Positions 21,331-33,900 of a DNA stretch of 64,000 bases are shown one piece after another; the first letter of the stretch is position 1, and every line of letters begins with the position of its first letter. The position numbers and the translations under genes are program-made. Under the pieces are notes generated by a model. It was not told where the DNA came from. It worked only from the letters and a program-made list of their open reading frames with translations, and did no database searches. This stretch comes from Pseudoneurospora amorphoporcata (Eukaryota > Ascomycota > Sordariomycetes > Sordariales > Sordariaceae), in NCBI GenBank assembly GCA_033297205.1, contig MU859117.1, positions 106,518 to 170,517 on the forward strand, read 5' to 3'.

Positions 21331-23083
21331 TTATGACGCATGTCCCCTAGTTACCCCCACCTCCGTCCATCCATTCTCCTGTTGTTTCTGTTGCAGGTGT
21401 TGTTGGAAGGACTGTTGTTGCATGACTCCCAGACCGGTTTCCGCCGCCCTTTGAACACTTCCATTTGACCCGTTCGAGCCCGGCCTGGATCCATGAGCTC
21501 TTCGGTAGCCCGGGTGATGCAGGACCGGCGCCTGAGGCTGAGCCGGCATTTGGTAGTACCCTCCTGCGCCATCGATACCATCGTTGCCGGTACAGTTGTT
21601 ACTGTTGTATGGACTCTCCACCTCGTGCATCTCGTACATCTCATCTCGCCCTTTACCCTTCCCGCTACTCTCGTATCCTAGGTTGGAGTTCGACGGCTTG
21701 GATCGCAAGCTGGCGTTTTCACCACCCAGTGCAATGCCAGTAGCAATCTCCCGTTGCCGCTGCTCATGTTGCTGCTGCTCATGCTGGCTTTGCAAGTGCG
21801 CCATCATGCTCTGCTGCGTGACGGGGCTGGGCCACTGAGAGAAAGGCGGCGGCGGCGGAGAGGCCCCATTGGCTACCGAAGAGCCAGCGGGCGATAATCG
21901 TTCCTCGATGTGGCCTAACCGTTGGTGCGCGCCCGGCCACTGCACACCGGAAACTGGGAGTCCGTCTGTTGCGCTGACGGGACTGTTGTACTGGCTTGAG
22001 TATGGGCTGAAATACCGAGGCAGAGCTGCAGGGCCGTCCATATGCGCGCTGACGGGACTCTCATCCCACCCCCTGAGCGGTCTCTGGCTGACAGGTGTCT
22101 CGAACATTTCTCCGCCGCTGCCACCGTGCCCGGCATGCCTCGTCTTGGGGTGAGGCCACCCTTGACCGGCGTTGCGACGTTCCAGTTCGCGCAAAAAGCG
22201 GCGTCTTCGTCGTTTTCCGTTGCAAACAATGCCAAAGCCTAAAATGGCCAGAATGAGAGCAAGGCCACCGAAAGCTATGCCGACACGCGCGCCCAAAGAT
22301 ACCGGGCCATAGTCTGGCAGGGGGAGACCCTTTGGCTCTGGGTCGGTGATGGTGACATTGTTGAACTCATTGGCAAAGGGATCGCCGCGGAAGGATATGG
22401 TTGAGCCTACCTCGGGCCTTTGGGTGCAGGATGCGTTCAACAGAGTGATGTAGTTCACCAAATAATATCCCCCCTCCAGATTTGCCAGACAGTGATTGCA
22501 CGGCTCAGCAGCCTGGCTATCCCATTTATCACAGTAGCTGAATGCGCCGGTACTGGTGGTCATGTTTCGGTACAAGACCGAGTCCTGGAGAGGCTCACAT
22601 GCCCTGCTTTGAGTGGGGAAATGCTGTCAGATGATGGATGATTGACTGATGGAGAAGGGCCAGCTTACCTGGTAATGCAAGGGTTGCTCCCAATATGGGG
22701 ATTGTGTGGTTGATCCCACAAACAATAAGCAAGATTATATCGGAGGTTATCTGATAGAAGGTCAGATGTCAGCGTTGGCTTAAATACTTGTCTGAACGAG
22801 GCAGCAACTCACATAAAAATGACTTGACGTCTGTCTCGTTCCCTTGACTGTATTCACTCGTCATCTGGCATTGCATACACGCCTTGTATACGACTCCTGT
22901 ATTGGTCGTATCATATTGGTCCGGTGTGCACACCGTTTCGTCTGCGGCCGTTCCTCCAAGAGAGTTGCCGCAGTATTTGGCGCATGGTGATCCAGCAGTT
23001 GTGAAAATGGCCGTCGTCAACGGTGCCAATGCCGCGGCAGCCGTGACAATGAAGAGTGACGGACGGACGTTGCCGCCCACCAT
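21331..23083 (-). CDS. cysteine-rich type I surface protein, paralogue B
   Basis: Three exons: 23083-22813, 22750-22669 and 22603-21331, 541 residues. A signal peptide (hydrophobic to about residue 25) precedes an ectodomain with twelve cysteines in the same order as paralogue A (SPCAKYC, CMQC, AYCLW, NPC...AC, SYC, CNHC, ASC). The transmembrane helix is around VGIAFGGLALILAILGFGIV, followed by the strongly basic KRRRRRF. The tail of about 260 residues is rich in Gln, Ser, Pro and Gly, with a histidine/glutamine stretch. The first intron interrupts the tyrosine codon in FLYNLRY exactly as in paralogue A. The second falls inside the C-x4-C pair and has no counterpart there. The function is unknown; a sensing or adhesion role at the cell surface is inference. 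Confidence 0.8.
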
Positions 23084-26000
23084 TTTGACCTGTGATCGTT
23101 TTTTCAGGTCTTCTTTATGGGTTTCGTCCCTAGAACTTCCGTACGTCCCCGTGTCGCAAAAACTGGTGGTCGGCCGCGAGAACCGGCCTGCTTGACGTTG
23201 CTTGCCCGATATCCGGTCCAGTGGTATCGTTTTTCCGCACCACGCTTCCTGTCTTCCGTCCTTCCCACTTTATCGCCCGGGCGTGTGAGATTATGCTGTG
23301 TGCCTGAGATTCGGTGCGGGTAACGGAAAATGCTGAATTATCGCCACAGGGTTTCTCTGTACGACATGGCCGATATGCTATCATCCGCAGTTGGTGCGTA
23401 GAAGAGAGTCGACCGGCCTGCTTCGTGTCACGAGCGAGGAAGCCGGAGGCAGGGAAGAAAGCGCGGGGTGGGATAGGGCACCGGTATCAAAGAAAACAAG
23501 GTATATAACAGAAACTTGTTGGCGCGAGAAATGATGATGCTGACCCGGAGACTTTACAGCAGGTACATATCCCCTCTTTGGCTGGCAAGAATTGCGGCTG
23601 TTGGTTTCTGACAGGGGACCCAGATAGCCGTGATCAAGACGGGAAGGATGTCGAAAAGACGGGAAGGTCGTCGGAGGCAGGCATTCGTTAGTTGTGATGT
23701 GAGAGTTTAAAGGCGCAGAAGGCACAGTGAGATTGAGACAGTCTGGACCCGAGCACCTCAGACAAAAGTCATTGGTTGAGTTTGGGGTCCAAGTCCAGGG
23801 CATATCGAAGATCTTGCCAGACTTTGACCTCAACCGCGAGCAACGGTCCCCGTTCCCGTTCCAGTTCCCCTGAAGGGCCTGGGGGTGGCGGACACGATGA
23901 ACGGGACCGAACGGGTTGGGGAGAAGACTGACAGAACAGGGTCGCTTTTGGCGGGGAGTGGAGGGGGCAGAGACAGAAAGAGGCAGAACAGACAAGCTCA
24001 CTCGACGAGAGCTGGAACTGTTGGAGTGAGAAGCCTAGTGAGGTGTGATTGGGGTCCAAATTGCCGACTAAAATCATCCATGGTCATGGACCATCACGGG
24101 GGGTGGGAAAAGGCCTCCGCCATTGGATCAAATTTTTCTCTCTTTTCGGGCAACTGGAAACGATCACAGCATCAAGGAGGCATCGGGACGACTGCCGAAA
24201 CCTCCCCAAGAGCCCGCGTCCCGTGACGACAAGAGATCATCCTTTGGACTTGTGAAATGGGGGTGAAATGGACGACTGTTCTGCGCTGTGGATGGAGGTT
24301 TTGGGAAGTTGGCTGAAGAGTGTTGCGGGCTTGCCAAGGCCGGGAAGCTGTAGCCAAGAGGCACGGTCACCACTAAACCCTCCATCACAGCCCATATGTA
24401 GCATTGCGCAGGAACATGATTGACCAATCAGAAGGGCGGAATGCGACGTTCGGCGGTGGTTTGCCTGCAAGGGCCCCTGGCGGCCTGAGCACATCGCTGG
24501 AGGCACCGTGAACATTTCAAGCCTTTTCACGCTTCGGTTCCTGCTTCCCTCTTTGCTCCACCACTTGTCGGGGTCTTCCCGTCCGGCGACACTCAGCGAT
24601 CTCCTCATCAAAATCCTTTTCCTTCTTCATCAACGCTCCCTCCCAATCCGGCAAAGACTCGCTCGCCAGTTTCGGCCACTACGGCCTTTGCCTCACTTCC
24701 CGATATCTCTCGCCCTACCGATCATCATCAGCCGAAGACAGGTGGGAATGAAAGTCGCCCGACCGAACAGGCCACCTCCTGGCGGGCCTTCACCTGGATG
24801 GCCATAAGGTGTTGTGGTCGTGACATTCTCAGAGAGGCTGTGGCTGCTGAAAGAGGGCAGAGAGGCAGAGAGGCCAACCATTGAGCAAGCGGCCTTCGAT
24901 GGATGTTCGCCTTGGGCCGACCAAGTCTTCAGCCGACTCCCTCGCGTTGCACCACTTGTTCTCGCTTCCACTGGAATTTGGAATCGTTGGTCACACACAG
25001 GTGGTCATCATTTCAGCGACCCCAGCCGTTGGACGGCTCTCTGTGTGTGTGCCTGCGCGACATTGATGAGATGCCCACATCCACGACAAGTGTCTCACAT
25101 CTCATCCCACACATCCAACGCCGCCAACCCCCCACCCACCATCCAGTGGAAGAGACCGCAGCCGAGGCACTGTACGTACCTGGCCGAGCTGGCCAAAGTA
25201 TGTAGCTGATATGCCGAAGACGATTCCTCTTTTCGGTCTTCATCTCTCGATGTTTGCCATTTCTCTCAAAAGCAAAGAAAAGAAATGAATCAAGTCGTCA
25301 TAGGCTCCACTATGGACTTTGAACGACCAGGCCTTAGCCGCCGGCTGGAACCTTACCATTTCTCGTCACTTGTCGGGCTTGGATATTGACCAGAGTGCGT
25401 GACGAAGATGCAGTGTGAGTATCGCATAGTTGATGTGACAATGCCGCACTATTGTCCTTTCTGTCATCCACATGCTGTTACCTTTCCCTTTCCCTAGCAG
25501 TCAACAACAACCTTCACAGGCTTCATGGGTATTACCCGGTTAAAACCTTTATCACTCCGTGTTCGATCCATGGTCCGGGGAGTTCAACACATGGCCGGAC
25601 CCAATCATGGCTATCATGGCGACGGCTTCAAGCACGACATATTATCACAAATACCACCTACCCCTTTGTTGCCACACTCTCTTGCCTCATTCATCGTCCA
25701 GCCCGTCAGCGACCGACTGCCATTGCACGGCCTCGGCGCGCACACGGTACACGGCACCACAGATGGACCCAGCAATTTGGTATTGCCGCTGTACTGCGCA
25801 TCAAATGTTTAGTGAACGCTACCGGGATATTCCACTGGGGCCCGAACAGCTAAAGACCTTGTTTTACTGCCATCGGGTCCTACACTACCACGTATCAACC
25901 TCTCGCTGCCTGTTGCTTACTAGATGTCTGGGTTGGTTCCCTTGGTCCATCTCCTACCAAAAGACCGAGAGATTAGGAATTACGGAATGAGCATAGGTGC

Positions 26001-26792
26001 AGGGGACATGAGGCAGAGCGCAAGAGGGATGGATGGCCTCATATGCTCGAATTGAACACTCGCCGGATATGGAAAGGAAGATGTCGTCTGAACGCGCAAG
26101 TTTCCAGCGAACATAACCTTTAGGTTGGAGCTCGGTTGCCGCTCACCACTTGGCAGCAAAAGCACTTCTGCACGGTTCCAATCCCCCATACTCCATGCCT
26201 ACAACCGCCGAGTTGAGTTATTGCTGATATCAGCATCCTCAGATCCGGTCTACGCAACATCCGGGACCTTGGCCGAAAAGCTTGACGATGCTTGGGTTCA
26301 CTAGTGTGATACTCAATGCTCCTCAACATTACCACGCATCCAAGTCGTCTACCGGCCACCGATCCAGTCCGGCGGAACACTCTTTTGTTGCCCGGGCAAT
26401 CTGATGCTTCTTGGACCTTCCATGCAGGCTGTAGTACTTTGTGTTATACAACCGTGCCGCCGGTAGGACAGGAGGCAGTGGTTTTGAGTATGACATGAGC
26501 ATTGTGAAGAGCTTTCGGTGACCCTTCGGTTCGTTGCCGCTCAGCCTTTTCCTTTTGTCACTATCACTGCCGTTGCGGCACACTTGATAATGGAAAGAAA
26601 GGGGAAGTTATTTGAGTGTCGGACAGCCTTGGGGTAGATAGAGCCCCTGTGATTGAGATTGATGTGCCGAGCCACCGGGTGAGGAGAAAACCGTAGCCCT
26701 TTCTGGGCTGCCAGAGTAATACGTGTTTATGCAAACTCGAGATTGAAGCACTGAAGGCTGACGCCTTTCGGCAATCTATTTTAAAATAATCA
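23084..26792. other. gene-poor region
   Basis: About 3.7 kb with no gene I can support. Open frames are present on both strands, the longest being 206 codons on the minus strand at 23381-24001, but none shows a recognisable domain or convincing splice structure. The proximal part is the promoter of paralogue B. Confidence 0.45.
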
Positions 26793-27184
26793 TCACTCAC
26801 TTATATCTTTACCAATTCAAATCCTACACACTCAAACTATATACCAATCTACTCCTCTTTGAACGCTCTATACACACATGCCTTCGGAAATCTCGATTTC
26901 CTACAAAGCCAGCCTTCCGCTCCACTCTCAAGGGTTAATCATTTTTACCTTTTTATCCATCCTTCTAATTTCGAATTCTACGATATTATCGCTGCAACTA
27001 CCCTATTTAGAAGATCCTTTAGACTAGTAACCTGTTGACAACCCTTTGGGAGTGGAGGAAAAAGCTGGCTTTATAGGAGATCGAGATTTCTGAAGGCATG
27101 TGTGTGTAGAGCGTTCAAAGAGGAGTAGAATGGTATATGGTTTGTGTGTGTAGGATTTGAATTGGTAAAGATATAAGTGAGTGA
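26793..27184. repeat. fold-back (long inverted repeat) element
   Basis: Two arms of about 144 bases, 26793-26936 and 27041-27184, are near-identical inverted copies beginning TCACTCACTTATATC and separated by about 104 unique bases. I count roughly ten mismatches, many of them transitions. No coding capacity is seen and no clear target-site duplication. The structure fits a non-autonomous fold-back or MITE-like element. Confidence 0.7.
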
Positions 27185-27418
27185 TAATTAACTATCTAGA
27201 ATTCCTTTTCCTCGAGGGAAACCTTCCTTCTTATAGACTTGCTGGGTCTTATGGTTGAGCTGTGAAGAATCCGTCGGATTCTTCTGCTTTCGGCGATTTC
27301 AAAGATAGTTCTTTCAGTCTCGTACGGAAAGGTTTGACTAAGAAATCTATTTCAGAAGTCAATTTCGAGGTTGAAACAATAAAGGAATTTCCTTTTTTTG
27401 TTACACTCCGTCTACCTG
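27185..27418. other. unassigned sequence next to the fold-back element
   Basis: No gene is recognised. A perfect inverted repeat AAGAATCCG-T-CGGATTCTT lies at about 27266-27284. A minus-strand frame reads through here into the homopolymer region but matches no family I know. Confidence 0.35.
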
Positions 27419-27660
27419 GGGGGGGGGGGGGGGGGCGCCGGGGGGGGGGGGGGGGGCCCCCCCCCCCCCACAAAAACACACCACACACGCGGGGGGGGGG
27501 CAGAAAAAAAAAAAAGGAAAGAGAAATATAAAGNNNNNNNNNNTTTAAAAAACACTATTTTGCTTTTAAAAAACAAAAATTTATTTTTTTTTTTTTTCTA
27601 CCCCCCGCTCGGGGGGGGGGGCCGCGCCCCCCTCTTGGGGGCCCCCCCCAACCCCCCAAG
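27419..27660. other. assembly gap and homopolymer artefact
   Basis: Ten N occupy 27534-27543. They are flanked on both sides by improbable G, C, A and T homopolymer runs, for example G runs near 27419-27456 directly followed by C runs. This looks like low-quality read ends at a joined gap, and apparent frames through it should be ignored. Confidence 0.85.
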
Positions 27661-28057
27661 TAAATGCCCAGCAGCAGAGAGGGTAGTCGCATAGTACACA
27701 CAGAGATCGAAGTGAGAATATCAGACGGAGTTCCGGTTACTGACTTTAGCAACTTCATCGTCACTTCATTCCCAATATTCCGTTATTCTGCCCATCAAAC
27801 TCATCAACTCTCAGTAGAGAACCACACGTCTTGTTACTTTCAACGACACCATGGGCGAGAATCAATCAACACCAGCACCATAGTACCCAATGCCATACCC
27901 CAGCGTATTTCTCCTCGTCTTGCTCTCTTCCTGATGATCCCTTCCAAGTAGACCAGGCCGTCCATGGAGACAGTCCTTGTTGTTCCCCTTTTGTTCTTTC
28001 AACCTCCAACTGCTAAGCCAATCCACCTCAACCCCTTTCATTTCATCCGGCTCACAC
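27661..28057. other. intergenic, 3' of the SnoaL-like gene
   Basis: About 400 bases, unremarkable. No gene is seen. Confidence 0.4.
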
Positions 28058-28537
28058 TCACTCCACATACTTCCAATACAACCTCTCAAACCTCAAACTC
28101 TTCATAAACCAATCCTCCTTCCCCTCCTCATCCTTCTGCTTCACCCACCGCTCATGATAATGCCCACCCCCAGCCCCCTGCCACTCCGTCTCCCCCTCCT
28201 TCGGCGCCGCATGATAAATCACCGCAAACACAACCTCACATTCATCCTCGCTGATCTTGGTAAACTCCCCTGCCCCCGAAATCAAGTGCATAGTCTGCAG
28301 CGCTTTGAATTTCTCGGAGAAGTAGGCTGTCCATGAGGCCAAAGAGTCGAACCTGAGTGTCACGGGTCCGGAGGCGGACGTTTCGACGATGGGAGAGGCG
28401 GAAAAGTAGTCAATGAACTTGAACGTGCAGGAGGGCAGGATGACGGAGGGGAGGAGGGAGAATTGTTGGGTGTCGGCGTAGCGGCAGTAACGGAGTTTTT
28501 GGGATTGGATGCGGGATTCGGCGGGGGTCGAGGCCAT
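28058..28537 (-). CDS. small SnoaL/NTF2-like domain protein
   Basis: One exon, 159 residues. The pattern resembles the SnoaL-like NTF2-fold proteins common in ascomycetes: a short N-terminal helix region (RIQSQKLRYCRYADTQ), then a strand-rich middle with a Phe-Lys-Phe-x-Asp segment. It ends with the paired strands ECEVVFAVIYHAAPKE and YHERWVKQKDEEGKEDWFM. The family includes small dehydratases, cyclases and proteins of unknown role, so no reaction can be given. There is no signal peptide and it is probably cytosolic. The length fits a complete single-domain protein. It stands alone beside a pseudogene and repeat debris. Confidence 0.65.
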   Translation of the reverse strand: MASTPAESRIQSQKLRYCRYADTQQFSLLPSVILPSCTFKFIDYFSASPIVETSASGPVTLRFDSLASWTAYFSEKFKALQTMHLISGAGEFTKISEDECEVVFAVIYHAAPKEGETEWQGAGGGHYHERWVKQKDEEGKEDWFMKSLRFERLYWKYVE

Positions 28538-29807
28538 GGTTGCTGCTGTGATACTGTGATGGGATGATATGCTGGGGTTCTTGGAGGTGAAGTTCTTTTG
28601 GCAGCTGATGGGATGTGGTGGTTGTTGATGTCGTGGTGGTGATGTTGGATGAGGTGTGAACTTTTGTTTCCGGGATATTGATTGGTAGTAAAAGGTTTGA
28701 ATGATTTCAGTATTATGATGGCGAGAGAGAGATGGAAGGGGTTAGCTTGTTGCTTCCTGGAGTATCAGGCGCTTGCTGATTTTATATGAATTCACTACTT
28801 TAAGGCAGTTCGCGGACAGTCTTTCTTTCCTAAGTATATGTTCTCTTAGGTGGGAAACCGATAACCCATCCATTGCGGAAAGGCTCAAGGCTAGTCCACG
28901 ATTACAATCCGAGACTCCCAGCCGAGATCAGAGTCCGAGATGATTTTCCTGATGCGATTAAGGCCGTCACAGAAACATTCTCGCAAAAGTACCTTTGCAT
29001 ATGCCGTTGGTACTTTGATAACCTTGGGGAAGCTAATTGCGGTTGACTCGGGTTGGCGGGTTGGGACCCAGTTTGAGACTGTTATCCCAAAATGGAGATA
29101 TGGCGAACAACAAAGGTTTCGGCAAAATCACCAAAACGGGAGGTTGTAGGTGTTGACATGCTGACATTTGCATTGGCTTTATTGACAATTAACTGATGGC
29201 CAAGAAACCGATCACATTGATCTCGACATGAAAATACAGAAAGTTCCTGATTCCATAACCTGTGTAGTGGTAGGTACCATCATCGGAACTCTTTTCAATT
29301 CGTCATATGTAGAGCGTTAGAAACGGGGACTAAAAGTTCTTTGCTTTTTGATGGGGCCTCAAAACCGGCCTGAAACGAAGTCTCCGACAGAAGGAACGGG
29401 ACGGTTAAGGTAAGACGGTAAGACGCACGTGTGTAGCGGCGCTGACAACGGTCTCTTCGGTCTTCTGTGCCGCTGGATAGCGGGAATTCCCTCGGTTCTG
29501 AAGAGCGAGGGGTAGAGAAGTGTCGAGATTAACAAAGTTCCTTGGACGACCTCAGGAACTGATATCAGGGTCGGTTGAGGGGATGCATTGGTAGAATTTT
29601 GATCGTGGAGAGCTTTACCATTCCTCGGCAATCAGTCTACCTTCGGGTTGCTTGGTAGTGTGCTAGCTTTCGTAGAAAGGTTGTGTAACGTAATTGCAGA
29701 TTTGGGACTGCATCAAACTGGTGGGCTGAAAGACTAAGACTGTCACCATTCGTGATTTGCATCGTGAACAGAAATGTCATTTCCCCGGGTAGGGGGTGGT
29801 AGAAAAA
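28538..29807. other. intergenic
   Basis: About 1.3 kb. No gene is seen; only short frames without recognisable content. Confidence 0.45.
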
Positions 29808-30993
29808 TTACGCCAGAGGCGCAGGCAACACCTCCTCCACCGTCACACTCTCCATCCACCCCTTCTTATCCTCCTTTACCCTAACCTTCTCAACAATCTT
29901 GACCGTCTCATCCTCCTCATCACCCTCCCTCACCACAGAATCCTCAGCCTCCAGCCCCTATACTCCATGAACTCGCACCACTCCGGATCTCCAATCAGCG
30001 TTTGCGCCAACCTCTTCTCATAGTACACAATGAACTCCACCCCCTCATCCGACTCCGGGCTCAAATCCCTCGGCGGATAAAACAGAATCAGCCCATTCGT
30101 GATCCTATTCCGCGAAATGACGGTACGCCAACGGCGTGCCAAACCCAAAGCTCACATCCTCAAAGTAGGCATCGCGATGATCGGTCAGAAGAACGGACAT
30201 GGGCGGCGTCCTGTCCACGCTTAGGCACAGCTCTGACTTGTTTCTGACGATGCTCACCATATCCAGCGCCGCGTCCAGCGCCTCGGGCGTCACGCTGTCC
30301 GTCATCTGGCGGATGTAGGTCGCCAGCCTGGATAGGGACCATTCGGAGGCAACTTGTGCGAGGGTCGGTTGCTCGACGGCGGAGTTTGTCGAGAGGGCGC
30401 AGAACATGACGTTGCCGCGAAGGCGGGGCGCGGGTTTGGGGTTCTGAAGATGGTGACGCATGTCGATAGCTTCGCCCCAGAAGAGCTTGGTGTCGGAGGG
30501 GTAGTTGAAGACGGGGGCGCGGAGACGGGTTAGGGTGCGGTAGATGAAGGCGTTGAAGCAGTCGTAGGTAGAGATGAAGGGGACTAAGCCGTCTGCGGGC
30601 GAGCAGAGGTCTTTTAACTTGGTTGCCTTGCTCTTCGGGAGGTAGAAGAGCAGTGATACGCCCTTGCTATGGCCTGGATGGCAGTTTATCGGGATCTCTT
30701 TCGATTCTGCCAACCAAGTGCCTGGCCTGGCTCAACGCCCGCTCGAGGCCTTCTGTGAGGACTTGAACAACTCTGGGTTTGAGAGCATCATCGAGCCTGA
30801 AGAAGAGGCAATAGTTGTTGTAGGTGCTGACCGAGATATAGTCGAGGGTAGAGAGCTTGAGCTTTTCCGCCGCTGGATCGTTCTCCCATCCAGGAACGGA
30901 GGTGATCAATTTCTTGCTTAGGCATGTTTGACTTTCTCTGGTTTCCTCTGTGATAGCTCTCTGTGACAACGGAAGTCGACAACGAAGCCACAT
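29808..30993 (-). pseudogene. broken BAHD/TRI101-like acyltransferase relic
   Basis: Three minus-strand pieces in different frames read as one transferase-family protein. Piece one (from 30993) has PGWENDPAAEKLKLSTLDYI and LSQARHLVGRIERDPD, then stops. Piece two (from about 30710 to 30105) has HPGHSKGVSLLFYLPKSKA through FGFGTPLAYRHF, the DFGWG-equivalent end motif. Piece three continues as ITNGLILFYPPRD to EWCEFMEYRG, and a last frame change leads to a stop at 29808-29810. Between pieces one and two the region that should hold the catalytic HxxxD motif is missing. The remaining length (about 395 codons) is well short of the usual 470-520. The intact family transfers acyl groups from CoA; this copy cannot. 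Two frameshifts plus a deletion make this a decayed gene rather than a spliced one. Confidence 0.8.
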
Positions 30994-33900
30994 CAAAACA
31001 CCACTTTCAAGCCTTTATATGAAAGAATCACCCAGCTCCGCCCAGGTGCCCGGCGAGCTCATGAGTCGCAATCCTGACAATATCCCTTGTAACCATCTCA
31101 CCAGACCTCCATCGTTCTGATTCAATGTCAGACCGGATACAGACAACATACCGACAATGCTGACATTCCGTCAGTAGTATCCATGGGATATACTGCTGAC
31201 ATTCTCTTTCCGAGGTGCTCGGACAACACTAAGGGCTCACCAACATGATGGTTGTGTCCGTTTGTGGATAACTGGCCCAATCATCCTGACACCAGCGTCC
31301 GTTTTGACCTTGATTTCGATGCATATGCCCTCCCTTGGAATCGTTAGACAGAATATAATGGCTCATGTTGGCGTCTCCCCAAGCATACAAACCCATTCAA
31401 GGTCCAAGATAGGATTTATGGTCGAGTCTTGGCGGAGGTTATGAGCAGGCAGGGCGGCCGCTAGTACAGCAACCGAACAAGGTCTCAAATTTCGAAATTG
31501 CATTTGGGTGCCAGCATCGGAATTTTGGACGTGAGGGTGAAGGATTCGGTGGAGGATTATACCGCAAGGTGCTGCAGTCAGCAAGTGAGATGGGGTACGG
31601 TAACATTTAGGGCGATTCGTAGACCGTAACAAAAAAGGCTTAGCGTGATATTGGTGTATGGTTGTCCAGTCAAGATGGTCTGGCGTGTGGTGCAAATGCT
31701 ACACCTTGGCGATATCTTTTCGTTCTGAGAAAGAACTAATGAATTGCGGTGTTAAGAAAGATGTGATTCAAAACTCTGTCTCTCATGCTGATTTCTGTTG
31801 CTGTAGTTTGACCGGAAAATAGAGCACTTTCCAGCCTAGGGCCTCTTGAGTTGATAACGCAACTCTTGAAAGACATTCATCCCGCTGTATGAAGTCTTCC
31901 TGTCCATCATGATATGAAATAGGCAGCACGTTTAACCCTTCCTGGCGGTTTCTTCTTTCTGTCGACGAGCAGCCAGAAGTTCCCGTCCAAGAGCACCCTG
32001 ATAATGCGAGGAATGGGGGCAGAAGGTAAACATCTCAACACAGTATATGTATATACCACTTGACAGACTACAGCGTTTGAACAGGTTTGCAAATGAAACA
32101 GTTGAAATATCATGGCAATAAATTTCCGGAGTGCAAAGCAGGGCATACACCCGCTCAACCCGGTAGGGCTGTCTGTCGATGACCGACTTCATCCTCCTCA
32201 CTCTACTCCCACTTGGAGACAGGCAGACGTACGTCCAGCCCTACTGTATCAACTGCATGATGACCACGACTTCATGGCTGCCCTGACGTTATAGTTGGTC
32301 GCCAGAGGACTGATTGGCTCTTTTTGGCCCTTCCATCCCGGCCTCTAACGAACAAAGAGAAGTTATCCATAAAATGAGAGCAAAAAGCTCGAGATTCTTG
32401 AAATCGTCGCGTGACGTTGGGAGTGACTCCGGAAGGCGGCAAGTGACCATGCCCAACTTGTGTAAGACGTGTGGATTTGGGTGGCATTGCTAGTTGGTGG
32501 TCATTAGGATGGCCGCATGAAAAAGAAAGGCGTGTTGGAGGTGGAAGTTGGCCCCACCCCGTTGGTGATATGGGCGGATAGCAGAAATGATGAAGGAAAT
32601 TGAAGTTTTATTATCCTTCAACTCGGAAGTGTCTTTGGTCAGTCATGGACATGGGATTGGACGTTGGCAAGAAGAGAAGTTGACAGTTGAATGGAAGAAG
32701 AAACGCTGCTGGAGGTTGAAACGAATCTGAGAACTGACGGTGTGGGGTAAGTTCATTAACGCTCACTGACCAATCATGACACTTAGATAAGCCAAGAACC
32801 ACAGATCACACCTCCACCAATTGGGCCGTGGGCGACACAATGGGCATCGAGTCTGGACCTGCATTTGACCATCTCGCATGTCGCTGCGCTCACAGTCACT
32901 TTGCCTCTTACATTCCTTTGTTCATATATTGACTGCCATCATGAATTGATATCTGACCCCACGAGGTGTTGATGAATGATACAGGGCACTCCCCCGCGAA
33001 CTGTTGTGTTTGATCTGTAGGAGCGGGGAAGCTTTCAAAGTTCAAACAACGCACTTGGACTGGGGAGCCGCCGTACAAGTGCCGGGATAGGTTTTCGTGC
33101 AGAGTCTCATGTCATGCAGGTGCCCCTGGGAAACAGTTGACACAAAACACCTGAAAAAAGCCATTGGATGTTGTGGCCTTTCTTCCATTTGCTTGACTCC
33201 TTTATTCGGACGATTTCTCGTTCGTGTTCCTGGTTCGGCGTTGCGCGGTTCGCCATTCAGTTTCCCACTTGCTAATGTGACCAGTCTAGACAAATCTGTG
33301 AAGGCAAGGGCAGTGTGATGAGGCCTTTGACGAACCTGATCACATTTGCCATGATGCTCGCGATCCGCACTCGACTCTCGCACAAGATTGGCAGTTGGTC
33401 CTCCAGCGCTGTCCCGCTAGCGCAGGCTGCCGAGATCTCTTGCAGACGGGAAGTCAGGGGCAAGCCAAGTTACGAGGCGAGGTACCGACCAACCAAATAT
33501 TGCCTTGAGGGTACCCCGTGGTCTACCTGAAGTAGCCTAACAGATTCGGACCCCATCGTGCCATCTTAATCATCCCACTCCCTCCCCGGGTGCCCGCCAA
33601 TGCTTTCCTTCTATGGCATACATTGGCAAGTCAGAAACCCCAATGGCGGCAAGACGGCAATATGATGGCGAGTCTGCTGGCCATTCACACTTGTTTTTCT
33701 CCTTGTCCGAAAGAATGAAGTACGAACCGTTACACAAAGCTGTAGGTCTAGGTACGGGGTAGAAGCATCCTGCTGTGTTGCATACTTCCATGCGCCTGTC
33801 GTCTCCATCTTCCACTTGTCTTCCTGCTTCCGACTCTTTTCAGTTGCATCGAACTCGAAACCAAACAAGAAGAAGAAAAAAAGTGCAGTTCGTGTCTCTT

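Noticed and set aside
23381..24001. 206-codon minus-strand frame
   Set aside because: No domain, no signal peptide, proline/serine-rich composition as in GC-rich non-coding DNA, and it lies in the promoter region of paralogue B.
27249..27694. Frames through the G/C homopolymers around the N gap
   Set aside because: They encode only Gly/Pro/Lys repeats from artefactual homopolymers and cross undetermined bases.
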